Source: Strongylocentrotus droebachiensis (taxonomy: Eukaryota; Echinodermata; Echinoidea; Camarodonta; Strongylocentrotidae). Taken from it: DNA of 64,000 bases. Where the stretch lies: NCBI GenBank assembly GCA_035222895.1, contig JAVYIG010004976.1, positions 83,164 through 147,163 of the forward strand. The letters run 5' to 3'. Positions within the stretch are counted from its first letter, which is position 1. Each line of letters starts with the position of its first letter. Below the pieces are notes generated by a model. The model saw nothing but the letters and a program-made list of their open reading frames with translations, ran no database searches and was not told the origin of the DNA. Both the position numbers and the translations under genes were made by a program. This document shows, piece by piece, positions 32,541-45,600 of the stretch.

Positions 32541-33757
32541 TGTATTTCTCACATATAGTATTGATTATGGCATTTTATGAAAAGGAGTTTCTGTGTTTTT
32601 TATGCAATTGAAAAAAAGCAAAGGGAACAACACTGGAGGATATATCAATGCTTTCAAGATAAAGATAAATATGCAGAGATATAATTTGAATGATAGTACA
32701 CTACCTGATTTAATATACCTGTACACTCATATGGAAAAAGTTGATCGACCAGCTTGTAAAATTCAAAGCCCTAGCTACTGGATTTTAAATCTATAGAGCA
32801 TTTTGGGGGGATATTAGACAAAAAATCTTGACATGTACACAAGTATGGAGAGCATGCAGTGCTCATGGGTGCCTTGTTCATTTTTATAATATATATATTC
32901 CAATCTGTATTTAAAGCTTTTACCGGAACGGTATCAATATATATTCAACCACTGACCTGCTAACAAACAAATTCTCTTATTCCCTCTTACATGCTTAACA
33001 TATAACAGTTTCTGTTGGCAGTGGGTCAAGTTCTTCATCCATTGAATTTGTTACACAGACTTCAAAATTGTATCTATTGTACAATTTTAGAAAAAAAGGA
33101 AATCTACTTTTTATTACCTATCCACACAGTTCAACAATAATTGTTGGTGTCATCAACATTTACTTTGATCATGAAGTCAACTTTTTGTCACATCTGTACT
33201 AAGAGAGAAAACAAAATAATTGAGAAATAGTAACCAATGTTGTTTTTATACTTGTCTTCTAAATAGATATCATGTATCCTAGATGTAGATATCTGTATCT
33301 ATGTTTCAACTTAATAAAAATGGGTCAACTGTTGTACAACCTAAACTGAACTGTGATTTGTCCTATGTTTGCAGTGAGATGATGCCAAACTTACAACATT
33401 AATTCCTATTTAAAATGCAGAGTATTCATGAGTAAATTGAATAAAGTATTTTATTACAATATTTTTTGTTTTTATGGTTGTAGTTACCAGACATGTACAA
33501 GAGGTACATGACAAAACTTGACAAAACTTGACAAACAATTTTTTAAGGAAAAAATGAAACCAAACCTGGTTTTATTGCAGTAATCTTTATTTCATAATGG
33601 GTCATATTGTTACATTCATTACAAGTAATTATAACAATTCTCAGTTCTTGGAGTTTTTAACTGGAATAAGAAATTAAATTAAGATTTTGTTAAACACATT
33701 ATGTGCACTTTCTTGTTTGCAAGATTCAAAGACATCAATTAGTTCAATCAATTACTA
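32541..33757. other. Intergenic, nothing recognised
   Basis: AT-rich sequence with no supported gene or repeat copy. A short direct repeat (GACAAAACTT twice) lies at about 33510-33530. Confidence 0.45.
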
Positions 33758-33761
33758 TTAA

Positions 33762-33966
33762 CTCATAGCCTGCCATGAGGCTGCTTGCACGCTATTGTTA
33801 CGCTGCTTCTTGCATGCTAGCAAACATTCGTAATAGCAGTTATTGTTCATGCCCATTGGACTGTGCCTAGCGTTTTGCACGCGCTATTGTTTGTACCATC
33901 GCGTTAATCCGATTATCTCGTTATAAATCTGGCACTGGGGGGATTAGCCCTGTGGCAGGATAAGAG
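33762..33966. mobile_element. TTAA-flanked MITE, 205 bp
   Basis: TTAA at 33758-33761 and 33967-33970. TIRs CTCATAGCCTGCCA and the complement of TGGCAGGATAAGAG. The interior is less AT-rich and contains CTATTGTT repeats. No ORF. Confidence 0.65.
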
Positions 33967-33969
33967 TTA

Positions 33970-35880
33970 ACCTTAACTATACAGGGATAACATTTCCAAA
34001 TGTATTTCAATTGTGTAGAATAAGTCCATTAAGAAAAAAGGTTACACAAACAACTAATGACAAAGCTATTCAAACCTTTGTAAATTTGATGTTTTCTGTC
34101 TTTTCTGTAAATGAAGAATAACTGGTGAATTGAATTCAAACCTCCTTTGTTGAATATTTTTTGATGTTAGCTTTGATGTGTCACGTTCTCAAGAAACATT
34201 GACCAGGACAAATCAATTTAACATTATTAACATTGCAAAATCTTGATAAAGGTGTGAATAATTTATCAGACATCGCCGTATCAACAATTTGTCCCTAAAG
34301 TAGAAGACATTTTTTATACTCAAAATATTATATTAAATTACACACCGGGGCTTTACATTTTTTCTCTCACTAATTGCCCAAATAACCCCCCCCCCCCCCC
34401 AATATCCAGATCTGTTTGCAACAAAGATAGGATTAATGATAAAGCTCTTCAAGAATAAATGTGCATGCTCAATGTACAAACATAAATAATTTTTGTGCAA
34501 TGTACACTACCACAATTTCTCAAAAAAAATCTATATTTTACACCATATTCATATTTACACGCTGAAAAGGAGAGTAAACAGAATAATGCAACTGCATCTC
34601 CAATATGCCTCCAGCTTGTAAATGCAACATGGCAGCATACAGACCTGTAACCTCTGTCCAAAATGTGGATCCTCTCTGATGATTTAAATACTAGTACCAA
34701 TCTTTCGAAAAATAATATCAAAAGGGACTTAGATATCAAGAATTTCATGGGATTTACCTACATGATCTGCTAACCACATAATTTAATCTGTTTTCTATCA
34801 CAAAGTTGAATTTCAGTCATTACTTCAAACATTTCTTTCATTATTAAAAAAAATAATGCTCAAACCTGAAATTTCATGCATGCTGGCCTATATAACTTTC
34901 AACTTTTTTACATATTGCACATTTGGGAGTTCTTACCTCAAATGTTTCTAGAGATATCAGGATAACGAGAAAGTGGAAGGGATGAATGGACGGACAACAA
35001 GAAAACGTAATGCTTCCAGCATCATCTTCGATGAACTTAAGCATAACAAAAATTAAAGTATTTCAATTTTAGGTGAAAAAGTTGGGTAACCAATGCTTTT
35101 GCTATTTGAATGTTAGGTGGCTCAAACTTCAAAGTAGTATTTCAATCTCAGGGACTGTTCATTTTTGGAAGCAAAAATTAATCATGATAATTTTTTTTTA
35201 TATATTTGAAGTGGGGAAAGAAAGAAAGAAAAAAATACAATTTCAGGCGATATTTATAAGGGCGGGGAGGGGTTCACAAAGATCCTTAATTGGACTTGAC
35301 AATTGTGGAAAGCATTTAGCATCCATGAAAATATTGTGTGAAAGTTTTTTCAAAAAACATAAAATGTTGATTCAAATCATTCAAATTTTCTAAAATTTCA
35401 AATAGATTACATGTTCTTGATGTGGAATTCATGACAATTTGAATATTTTCATTTTTATGGATACAACCGGCTCTCCATAATGTTTAATTACAACTTAGAG
35501 TTAAGTTTGACTTGAATTATTTTTTAAACGCCCCCATGGTTCAGACCTTTGAAGGCCTGAATAGGCATCAATGATAACAAATTAAAGTGGTCACACCTGA
35601 ACAAAAATTTGGTTGAGATTATGTCAATCAAGCATGATGGACATTGACAGCATGAATTCTCAGGAGTACTAAAATTATTAGCTCACATATAATTTATGGT
35701 TGTGATCCGTCCTGTAAAAAAATGGATGATACATGTAGATCCCAACAAGAACATTGTTCAAGGTGTTCATTAGCATAAATCATTGCGATATGACCTACAA
35801 TTACAATTTTCAATTCATTCTCCATGTAAACAAGAGGTAAGCAATTGTAAAACGATACTGTTTGATCGTTATCAATGAGG
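33970..35880. other. Intergenic, nothing recognised
   Basis: No gene supported on either strand. A C-run of about 14 lies at 34387-34400. The minus-strand ORF at 34449-34748 has no recognisable motif. Confidence 0.4.
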
Positions 35881-36070
35881 TCTAACCAGGCTGAACATGG
35901 TTCTTCAAGAAAGTCAAAGTCACAAACGTAGCCCAAACTGTGAGTATGTCTTTCTTGCCACCCCCATCAACATCAAAGTATACACGATGATGCCACCATT
36001 TCTCACTTGTAGCTGGTAAGGTCGTGGTAGGGAGCGGGATCGGGTGTGACCATGGTAACAAGAACACATT
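35880..36070 (-). pseudogene. Possible fragment with a Ca-binding FG-GAP/VCBS-like motif
   Basis: The minus-strand frame reads a Pro-rich lead (PWSHPIPLPTTTLPATSE) then WWHHRVYFDVDGGGKKDILT. The DVDGxGKxDIL pattern is what FG-GAP/VCBS beta-propeller repeats carry in their Ca-binding loop, with one Asp replaced by Gly here. The frame closes soon after (about 35885). An overlapping minus-strand frame (35694-35936) is also open for 80 codons. No flanking exon found. A degraded gene fragment or a chance match are both possible. Confidence 0.3.
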
Positions 36071-37754
36071 ATCATCAGCATTTTGCTGTATGAGTGATAA
36101 CTAAAGAGACGATTGATGCTACAAAATAGTAGAATAACAGAGAATAAAGACGCTCATGAGAGTAAACCGCAACAAATGAATGCCTATAAGTTCCCTTGTT
36201 TTTCTGGCAGCCAACCAGAGCTGATTATTACACCCCCCCCCCCCCCCTGACGCGATGTGTTCTTTTTGGTTTATGATTTCAGTGCATCGACATAATAACA
36301 TTCTATACAAAGTTGCAAACTGACTTGAAACAAATGTGTACTTTAAAGGATTGATTGTCTTTAAAAAAGAAAATACAATCGGTTCTTTTGTGAATAACTA
36401 AACTCTTCTAGAAACCCACAAATGTGAATAACGGATTACCGGGTATCCTTATTATTGTTAGAATAGGCACATCTATCTATCCTTCTGAAGAAACTGGTTG
36501 CTCTCTTTCTTGAAATCTGCGCTGAAAGTGAAGCAGTTCCAGAATGATACACATGGTCATCAAAGACACTCTCACGCTATTTATCGCACAAGGGTTGTGC
36601 ATGCAATCCTCAACTTGTAATGTAACAGTTCTGAATAATGGCTTCATGAAGAACCAAGGAGTTAGGTAATACGCTGTAGCTTGTATGGATTACATGTTCA
36701 GTAGCAATCCTTTTTTATGGTGTCCATCACTTGCAATCCTCAGTGGCCTATTGGGGAAAAGGAAAAGGTACATAATTAGTATGTATAACACATTTTGATG
36801 TACATAACACATTTACATTAATCGTACATCAATGGCAACAATGATGATCTAATACAATATGTGCACTTGATATTTTTGTATCTGTCATATGCCTAAATAA
36901 TTAAATTTATTTAATTGTCTTATGAAGAAGAGTACCGGTATATAATACATGTGTAAGACGTACATTGAGTGATTTCAAGGAAAAAATAAATTAGTGATAG
37001 GGGTACAGGTGTCAATTAAGTGGCTCAATTACATTGCCTCAGTTTCTGAAACAAAATCCTGGATTTAGCTCATGCTGCAATCATAATTAGAAAACTTTCG
37101 GTCAGTCAGGAATCTCATGACTTTACAAACCGATATGGTTGGATATTAAAAAAAAAGGTTTGTTTGTTTTCTTAACGTTTTATTTTATTACACTTCAGTC
37201 TATTGGGGAAAATGCTTATATAGTCAGTGGGGTGACAAAACCTTGTATCTCAAAAATCATGAATTTTCAGGAGAGCAAAACAAAATTCCTGTCTCAACAA
37301 ATTTAGTGCTGTGACACCGTCCTTTCTTTTTCAATTTTTAATGTCATTGTTGAAATACAGTAAAAAAAACTGTTTTTATATTTGAAAGTGAGTATCAATG
37401 TTTTTGCGTTTATCTACATTGAGATACGAGTTTTTAGTTTTTATTCAAATTGAGATACAAGTTCTTACTTTCAACTCTGAAGGAGTTACGAGGATTTGGT
37501 TGAATAAGTTACGAGGTTTTGTCAGTGCAGCTTCAAAGGGGGTTAAAATTACAAGATTTATAGTGTGGAATTCGGGAAAAAACTGAGAAGGAGGCGTTCC
37601 ATGGATTTATCATTATTTATGAGCAGAGGATGCATGATGACAATGTCACACAACTACAAAGTGTCACGCATTAAACGTGACATCACGCATTTCGAGGGTC
37701 TGAAAACGCTCTCACGCACGACACGCGTGCTTGATTTCGAAAAAACGCTATACC
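36070..37754. other. Intergenic, nothing recognised
   Basis: A C-run lies at about 36232-36247. At 37390-37500 two degenerate copies of ATTGAGATACGAGTTTTTAG / AAATTGAGATACAAGTTCTT follow each other. No gene supported. Confidence 0.4.
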
Positions 37755-37758
37755 TTAA

Positions 37759-38085
37759 AGGTACTATGTCCCATTTGCAGGCCAAAAAAATGAAAAGTTT
37801 AAATTCCAATGGCATTTGAAAGATAATACTAATTTAGAACTTCCCTAAAAAAAGTGGGGCTTGAAAATGTCTTCAAGTGGGAAAATAACGACTATTAATT
37901 GTCAAATCGACTTAGGAGCTATAGAGCCAATAAATCATAGTCTTGATTTTCAGACCATTGTACCGAATGGTCATACGTTTTATGCTGCGCAAAGATTCAA
38001 TCAGTTTAATTTTGGCCATCACAAGAAGTGGGTTATTGATGTAGACAAATGCTCATGTACCCTTTACAGCTCATGTTATGTACAT
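37759..38085 (+). mobile_element. MITE family A, copy 3 (5' part)
   Basis: Starts after TTAA (37755-37758) with AGGTACTATGTCCC. It matches 12971-13290 to the shared words AAGAAGTGGGTTATTGATG and CAAATGCTCATGTACCCTTT, then passes into the poly-C/poly-G composite element. The right end is missing. Confidence 0.7.
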
Positions 38086-38099
38086 GTACATGTATGTTA

Positions 38100-38862
38100 T
38101 TACCAAAGAACAAAAAGCCCGCCCCCCCCCCCCCACAAAAGAAAAAGGTCGACCCGTATTGACTTTACCCCGGCCCCCCAACTCAGGGGTCGGAATGACC
38201 GCATGCGTGTTACCAAAATGTCCGGTAAAGGGGTACTTTTCGTGCGACAAAGTACGGCCCGAGAATTGTAAAAAAAGGGGTGTATTTGACTTATCATCCG
38301 GAGATTTCTTTAAAAAGGGGGTGTTTTTTCTTTTTTTCTCTCATCTCTTTGGACTCCTGAGAAATTATTCTGAATTTAGAGGGGTACATTGAGCATTTTT
38401 CCTGATTTAGGGGGGTCTCCAAGGCAGGAAAAGCCCGTGAAAAACCCGTGAAAGGGGGGGTTCGAAAATGTTGGCAGTCCTCAGATAGGGGGTGCTTTCA
38501 AAAAGAGGGAACGAGCATATGCGTACCCTAAATAACACTGAGTGGGGGGGGGGGGCGGGGACTTTACACACCAGAATTTTGCTGAAAAGGGTGGGGGGGG
38601 GGGGTCGCTTGGAACACGCATATGCGTACCCTTAATAACATTGAGTGGGGGGGCCGGGGACTTTACACACCGGACTTTTGCTGAAAAGGGGGGGGGGGGT
38701 CGCTTGGAACACGCATATGCGTACCCTAAATAACACTGAGTGGGGGGGGGGCGGGCATCAACTATCACTAAAGTACCGATTTTGAGTGAAATCAGTTGAG
38801 TTTTGTACAGTGCATGTAGTTTGAAATGCTGAAAATCAATATGAACAGTTTTTAATACACAG
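38100..38862. mobile_element. Composite G-rich element D, copy 1
   Basis: It shares AAAATGTCCGGTAAAGGGGT, TTTTCGTGCGACAAAGT and TCTCCAAGGCAGGAAAAGCC with 55440-56600. The segment 38765-38862 is the complement of 55108-55210, which suggests long terminal inverted repeats (tip GGCTGTGT). It contains many runs of 8-14 G. ORFs rich in Pro or Gly come from these runs. Confidence 0.65.
38507..38757. repeat. Three tandem units of about 100 bp with G-runs
   Basis: GCATATGCGTACCCTAAATAACACTGAGTGGGG recurs at about 38512, 38617 and 38711 with GGACTTTACACACC and a second G-run between. Unit length is 95-105, varying with G-run length. Confidence 0.85.
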
Positions 38863-39799
38863 CCAGGATAGTAATGCAGCTATGTGTGGGCAAAACCAGG
38901 GACATAGTTCGTGATGTCCACCAGGCCAGCCTAGGTATCCTGCCGGGCGGGAGCGGCGGGCCCGGCGCACCTGGTAGGGCTATCATTTCCATTTGAATGT
39001 GCAAGTTAGATTGATTTTAAAAAAGAATAAAAGACGGTGTTACTGTAGAACCTACCTTAATCAGACGGCTGGGCACATAATAGAGACCTATCTTGATGTC
39101 AGGATACTAATGTGGTCTAGTTGTTTCAGTCGGGCAACCGTGTTCGTGAACGAGAAGAAAGACAGCTGCACGATGCGATGGAGAGTTAGCTAGAGAGCGG
39201 GCTGCCGTCGCGTCCGGGGCATGCATCGCAGGCGGTCAGATCCGAGCTTCCAGCGTGGCCGTGGATGCGCCAGATTTAGAGCGAGTGCTAGTTTCTCGAA
39301 ACTGCCATAAGTCTAAGTTCGTGGAGATTTGGTAGAAACACGTGTTAGATCTCTATCATACGTTTCAATACGATGTCTAAAAAGTTAGACTTAATGACGG
39401 TTTCGAGAAACCTCCCCAGGTGTTCGGTGTCGGGGATCAGATCCAGTGGATGCCTGGTACTGGGAGGCGCACGCCCCCCTTTTTTTTCTCCCGAAAAAAA
39501 TGTGTTCACATACATATTCTGTTTAAACATTTGGATAGGCCTCAGAATCTGCCAAAAGGCTAAGATTATCCGGGGACCGCATCCAGTTGAAGGTTTTTTT
39601 TCATTCTCGCAATTTCGTATATTTCAAGCTTCCTCCCCCCCCCCCCCCCCTGTAAAGTCTTTCATCTGCCCCTGGATGTATGTCCGGGTAACCTGGCGCT
39701 ACAGTCGTTTATAGAAAAAATATTGCTGGGCGCTGTCGCCTGGTTAATGAGTCTAACCACAAAAAGTAGGTCATAAAATAGCTTTAATGACTACTGGAC

Positions 39800-40085
39800 G
39801 CAACTCCAACACATGTTGGATGTGATACAAAAGCGGGTTAATACATATTGCATCATTTTTCCAAAACTGGTCAATGACTTTAATGTCGCAGTTCGTATCG
39901 GGTGCCTCACCATATGGTGTTGGCGCAGTCATATCTCTGAACTAAGTAATGGTGAAGAACGTCCAATTGCATTTGCATCAAGGACGCTGAGTACAAGTGA
40001 ATCACCTGATACCAATAATCGAGCCAGCAAGGTATCGAAGCAGATTACCCAAAAGTGTGTCAGTAAAATCGGAGCAGATTACTAA
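39800..40085 (+). pseudogene. Ty3/gypsy-type RNase H fragment
   Basis: The frame 39813-40085 contains SNGEERPIAFASRTLSTSE, the conserved entry to the RNase H domain of Ty3/gypsy polyproteins (pattern DGxERPIAFASRxLxxxE+NY). The residues upstream (usual G-A-V-L-S) are altered and the expected NY after SE is lost, so it is a dead fragment. I see no LTRs or other pol motifs around it. The surrounding 38.9-40.7 kb is less AT-rich than the window average and may hold further decayed pol sequence. Confidence 0.6.
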
Positions 40086-40089
40086 TCTG

Positions 40090-41600
40090 AAAATCCAGGT
40101 GACATAGTTGCAATAGTAATGTTCTGGAACTATATTGTCACCTAGAGTATAGTGATGACCCAGTAAGATACTGAGAAAACTAGTCACCCAGCGCGCGCGC
40201 GCTACTTAGCTACTGTACATCGCCGTCTTTAGATTATATTCTGTAACAGTAAGTTGCTGTGGAATGCTTGTGCGGAATACGCGTGCGTATTATCAGGCAG
40301 TCTATGCGAAATATATCCTGCATGCGATCGACCGGCTGTAGCGGCGGATCCAAGAGTTTTTTTTTAAAGGAGGGGCATGAAGTGTTAAATCGGCGTGGGG
40401 TCCGGGGCCAAAGGGCCCCGGAAAAAAATTGAACTATAAGATGCTTTATGGTACATTCTAAGGCATTTCTGAATGAGTAAACTGAACATTTATTTGAAAA
40501 TTCGTGGCTTTTCCCTGTGTTTTCGGAAGGAAAAGGGGGCATGCACCCCAACGCTCCCCATGGGTCGGGCCTGGCAGGGCTAGCTAGCTCTCTGCAGTAC
40601 GCCCAGGACTGGCGTCGACCGCCGGCGTCGCCGCTAGACCCGCCAGAGCTCGCATACCGTACCTGCAGCTAGCATCAGCTATACAGTTTCAGCTGGTCGG
40701 CGCAGCTAGCCTTGCCCTAGCTCTGCTGGTGGTTCCTTGTCTTCACTCTAAAAATATCTACAATGTATACCGTAAGTTTTAAATATGTCTATTGATATTC
40801 ATCTTAGTCAGAGGAATAATCGATAAGAACTAATATTGTTTGAAAACCATTTGCCTTTGTATTTCATGAATAGACTCTAGATCTAGTCCCAAATATAAAC
40901 TTTTCTGTGTGTGATTCTATCGTTATTTGTGTGTGCATGTGTGTTGGCAATTTTTCTACGAAAAAGTGTTGTACAATCAAAATTCATCCAACTTGAGCAT
41001 ACCAAATTCCACTTCACACTCCTATAATTTCAATGCATAAGGTTTAGCCATTAATTAACCGGTATCGACGTCATAAAACTCATTGGATTTCCTAAGTTAA
41101 GCTAACAAATTACTTCTCCACACATGCATGTAGATTTCTAGGTCTACAAAACAAATACCGGTAGCCTAGATCTAGATCTTGGCCCACTAAATTATAAATA
41201 GGAGAAAATGTAAATTATTGTTCAATTGAATATTGAATATGAGTCATTATGATGCTTCAAAATCATACTGCAGTTTAAATAACCTTAAAAAATCAGTTCT
41301 CTTATTTAATTTCATCTGATTCACATTCACAGCTCAAAATCGCGTTGAAAAACTGAAGAAACTGCCCCTTGAAAGCTTGATTTTATTCCATTGCACTTTG
41401 TTTCACTATCGTTTGCGCATCGATAGACTTTATGATAGACTCTGTCTAGATCAACAAAAAATTCAACGAAATTTTGGGCAAACCTTGATGGTACTGCGGC
41501 TATTTGTGCTGCTCACTCTCCTCATTTGGCATGTTTGGCGCTATATAGCCAATGTACTATGTAGGTATTTCATTTAAAATAATTATTTTAAAGTCAAGAT
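40090..41600. other. Intergenic, nothing firmly recognised
   Basis: A (CG)n run at about 40191-40201. The segment 40335-40570 begins GCGGCGGATCCAAGAG and resembles the decayed GGATCC/G-run repeat ends at 50408-50790 and 63852. No gene supported. Confidence 0.4.
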
Positions 41601-41605
41601 GACTA

Positions 41606-44225
41606 TATTGTCTACAAATTCTTGGCATGCTTGTGAAATATTCCACCACTCATTCAAGGACTCTGCACAGTATAACCTAACGGTTCATTGTGCGCAATGC
41701 TTGCACATGTCTGTAGATTATATAGGCCTGCACGATAAAAAACAACAACAATGGTTTATTCAGAAAATCAGTAGGGGTGCTAGTACGAGAATGAGCATCG
41801 TCCGCATAAACGACAATACCCTCGTAAACGCAGACCATTTGCATCCAGAAAAAATAATGATCATCCGCATTTTCGTGAAGGATCCGGATTCCCGATGCGC
41901 GCGTTGGTGATGCGAAAAAAGAATTCCGCGATGATGCCCCATAATGCATTTTACACTTACGCAGAGACTTTCACGTTATGAACAATAAATCCTAGGGAAG
42001 ACGAACAACCCATAGAAAGTAGACTGTGAACTGGGAATATTTTATTACGCGGAATCCGTTTTTCGCATTAATTGCCAGCACGCGGATCAGGAACCCTGTA
42101 CCCGCAGAGCACCGAAGAAGAAAAACTGTCTGTGAAAATTGCAGACTATCCTTATTTTTTTAGGTCGAGACTTGTTCGCGTTTACCAGGATATTCTCGTT
42201 TATGCGGACAATCTTCATTCTCAGACCAGTACCCCTACTGAAAATGGCAAAATTCCTCACATCAATTCCACTCTTAGAGAAATAACTTGGCACAAAGTAC
42301 CCTGCGGGAAGTCAAGCTAGGGCCATGCAAGGACAAGTAAAAGAGCCACATCCATTGTAATTTGCAATTATTTTTTTCTTTTTCATAAAGATAGAGAATA
42401 ATAGGAATAACACATTGTTAGAAATACACATCACATATGATTTGAAAAAAAAAAAAAAAATTATCTATTTTTCTATTTGTCTATTGTCTACAAATTCTTG
42501 GCATGCTTGTGAAATATTCCACCACTCATTCCAGGACTCTGCACAGTATAGCCTAATGGTTCATTGTGCGGAATGCTTGCACATGTCTGTAGATTACATA
42601 GGCCTACACGATAAAAAACAACAATGGTTTATTTACAAAATCAGTAGGGGTGCTAGTACGAGAATGAGCATCGTCCGCATAAATGACAATACCCTCGTAA
42701 ACGCAGACCATTTGCATCCAGAAAAATAAGGATCATCCGCATTTTCGCGAAGGATCCGGATTCCCGATCCGCGCGTTGGTGATGCAAAAAACGAATTCCG
42801 CGATGATGCCCCATAATGCATTTTACACTTACGCAGAGACTTTCACGTTATGAACAATAAATCCTAGGGAAGACGGACAACCCATAAAAAGTAGACTGTG
42901 AACTGGGAATATTTTATTACGCGGAATCCGTTTTTCGCATTAATTGCCAGCACGCGGATCAGGAACCCTGTACCTGCAGAGCACCGAAGAAGAAAAACGT
43001 CTGTGAAAATTGCAGACTATTCTTATTTTTTTAGGTCGAGACTTGTCCGCGTTTACCAGGATATTCTCGTTTATGCGGACAATCTTCATTCTCAGTCCAG
43101 TGCCCCTACTGAAAATGGCAATATTCCTCACATCAATTCCACTCTTAGAGAAATAACTTGGCACAAAGTACCCTGCGGGAAGTCAAGCTAGGGCCATGCA
43201 AGGACAAGTAAAAGAGCCACATCCATTGTAATTTGCAATTATTTGTTTTCTTTTTCATAAAGATAGAGAAAAATAGGAATAACACATTGTTAGAAATACA
43301 CATCACATATGATTTAAAAAAAAAAAAAATATTATCTATTTTTCTATTTGTCTATTGTCTACAAATTCTTGGCATGCTTGTGAAATATTCCACCACTCAT
43401 TCAAGGACTCTGCACATTAGAGTCTAACGGTTCATTGTGCGCAATGCTTGCACATGTCTGTAGATTATATAGGCCTACACGATCAAAAACAACAACAATG
43501 GTTTATTCACAAAATCAGTAGGGGTGCTAGTACGAAAATGAGCATCGTCCGCATAAACGACAATACCCTCGTAAACGCAGAACATTTGCATCCAGAAAAA
43601 TAAGGATCATCTGCATTTTCGCGCAGGATCCGGATTCCCGATCCACGCGTTGGTGATGCGAAAAACGAATTCTGCGATGATGCCCCATAATGCATTTTAC
43701 ACTTACGCAGAGACTTTCACGTTATGAACAATAAATCCTAGGGAAGACGGACAACCCATAGAAAGTAGACGGTGAACTGTGGGTATTTTATTACGCGGAA
43801 TCCGTTTTTCGCATTAATTGCCAGCACGCGGATCAGGAACCCTGTAACCGCAGAGCACCGAAGAAGAAAAAACGTCTGTGAAAATTGCAGACTTTCCTTA
43901 TTTTTTTAGGTCGAGACTTGTCCGCGTTTACCAGGATATTCTCGTTTATGCGGACAATCTTCATTCTCAGTCCAGTGCCCCTACTGAAAATGGCAATATT
44001 CCTCACATCAATTCCACTCTTAGAGAAATAACTTGGCACAAAGTACCCTGCGGGAAGTCAAGCTAGGGCCATGCAAGGACAAGTAAAAGAGCCACATCCA
44101 TTGTAATTTGCAATATTTTTTTTCTTTTTCATAAAGATAGAGAATAATAGGAATAACACATTGTTAGAAATACACATCACATATGATTTGAAAAAAGAAA
44201 AAAAAAATATCTATTTTTCTATTTG
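41606..44225. repeat. Three tandem units of about 0.87 kb, each with a large palindrome
   Basis: Unit starts (TATTGTCTACAAATTCTTGG) at about 41606, 42482 and 43353; periods 876 and 871; units are over 95% alike by eye. In each unit CAGTAGGGGTGCTAGTACGA (41770, 42642, 43515) pairs with the complementary CAGTACCCCTACTG-type end about 470 bases later. The arms CGTCCGCATAAACGAC... and ...GTTTATGCGGACAATC match as inverted repeats. AAAAT flanks each palindrome. The CAGTAGGGG tips suggest a hAT-type MITE amplified together with its flank. Confidence 0.85.
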
Positions 44226-44599
44226 GGACCATTAAATGGCAAAATAGAATGATAATACATTTTGGAGCAGGCAGCATGTTCTTGGCCATTAACACATAAT
44301 AACCAGGATTTTTCACTCAATATTTTTTAGATGGAATATATTAATTGTTCTTTATGTTATAATTTCATTATATTTTAATCAATCAGATTTTATATGTTTT
44401 CATTGAAATGAGTTATCAATGTAATTTTTTTGGGGTAAAATTGTTTCTTAGGATCATACACTGGCCCAACTTCATTTTTGAAGAAAAAAATGTTATTGTT
44501 TTGGTAATTACTGTTGTAATCTAACAATACGAACAAGCAAAGGGCATATACAGTAGTAGGCCTACACAATAAGCACTGACTTGAACAATTCAGGGAAAG

Positions 44600-45600
44600 C
44601 TATTTATAGTCGGAGGGAGGGGGGGGGAATGATCCTATGCACCTAATTCTGCATTGGTGTAGTACGTATAGTTCCCATCATTTGCGATTTCCCCAGTGGT
44701 GTTATACATTTGCTTGCATCTTCACATTGGAGTGAATGTTATGAAAAGGGAGGGGGGGGGGGTCATACTTTGATACCATACAAGTAGCATGATCCTATAC
44801 ACCCATTCTACATCCAGTGTTCCCATCATTTGTGATTTTCCCAGGGATAAAGTCAATTTTATAAATTTGATTGCATCTTAATTCACATTGATTTGATTGC
44901 TAGCTGTCATAAAATTAGTGTAATTTCATCTATTATGAACAGAAACCAAACATGCTTGAAGATGTAGGAGATCGATCATCGCTATCCATCCACCTTCGCA
45001 GCTTCTTTTGCCTCACAATTACATCTGTCACAAGTCCTATCAAACACCGTGCCTGATTCTGGTGCAGCTGACAGCACTAGGGACACTTGGCCTCAATTGA
45101 AGCTGTTATTCAACCCTTAGACACAACCACTTGCCTGCTAATTACCTGCTATGAAAGAATTACATATTGTGGTAAGTACATTGAAGCAGCAATGGATGGG
45201 GGGGCTGTCTCACTAACAGCAGTGATCACAGTTGACGTACTCTCAGTCGTAATCATCATCATGGGCGGGGGTAATACGTTGACCCTATACAAGTAGCATG
45301 ATCCTATACATGCACCCACTTCAACATCCAGTGTTCCCATCATTTGTGATTTTCCCAGGGATTAAATATTAAAAATGTTATAAATTTGATTGCATCTTAA
45401 CATTGAATTGAATGCTAGCTGTCATACAATTAGTATAATTTTGTTTTCATATCTATTACGAACAGAAACCAGACATTCTTGAACATATGTACGATATCCT
45501 CGCTGTCCTTCCACTTTCACAGCTTCTCTTGCCTCACAATTACTTCTGTCACATACAAGTCCTAACACCATGCATGCCTGCTTTTGGTGCAGGGAGCCTA
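44600..45600. repeat. Partial tandem duplication of about 0.53 kb
   Basis: The block CATCCAGTGTTCCCATCATTTGTGATTTTCCCAGGGAT ... GAACAGAAACCA ... CTCACAATTAC occurs at about 44810-45060 and again at 45310-45592. A weaker start of the same unit is at about 44630-44740. G-runs lie at about 44617-44628 and 44750-44762. Confidence 0.75.

Noticed and set aside
38078-38768. Pro-rich and Gly-rich ORFs
   Set aside because: Translations of C- and G-runs in the composite element.
41599-44066. Repeated 60-104-codon ORFs on both strands of the tandem array
   Set aside because: Peptide similarity between strands is caused by the palindrome in each unit; frames break between units.
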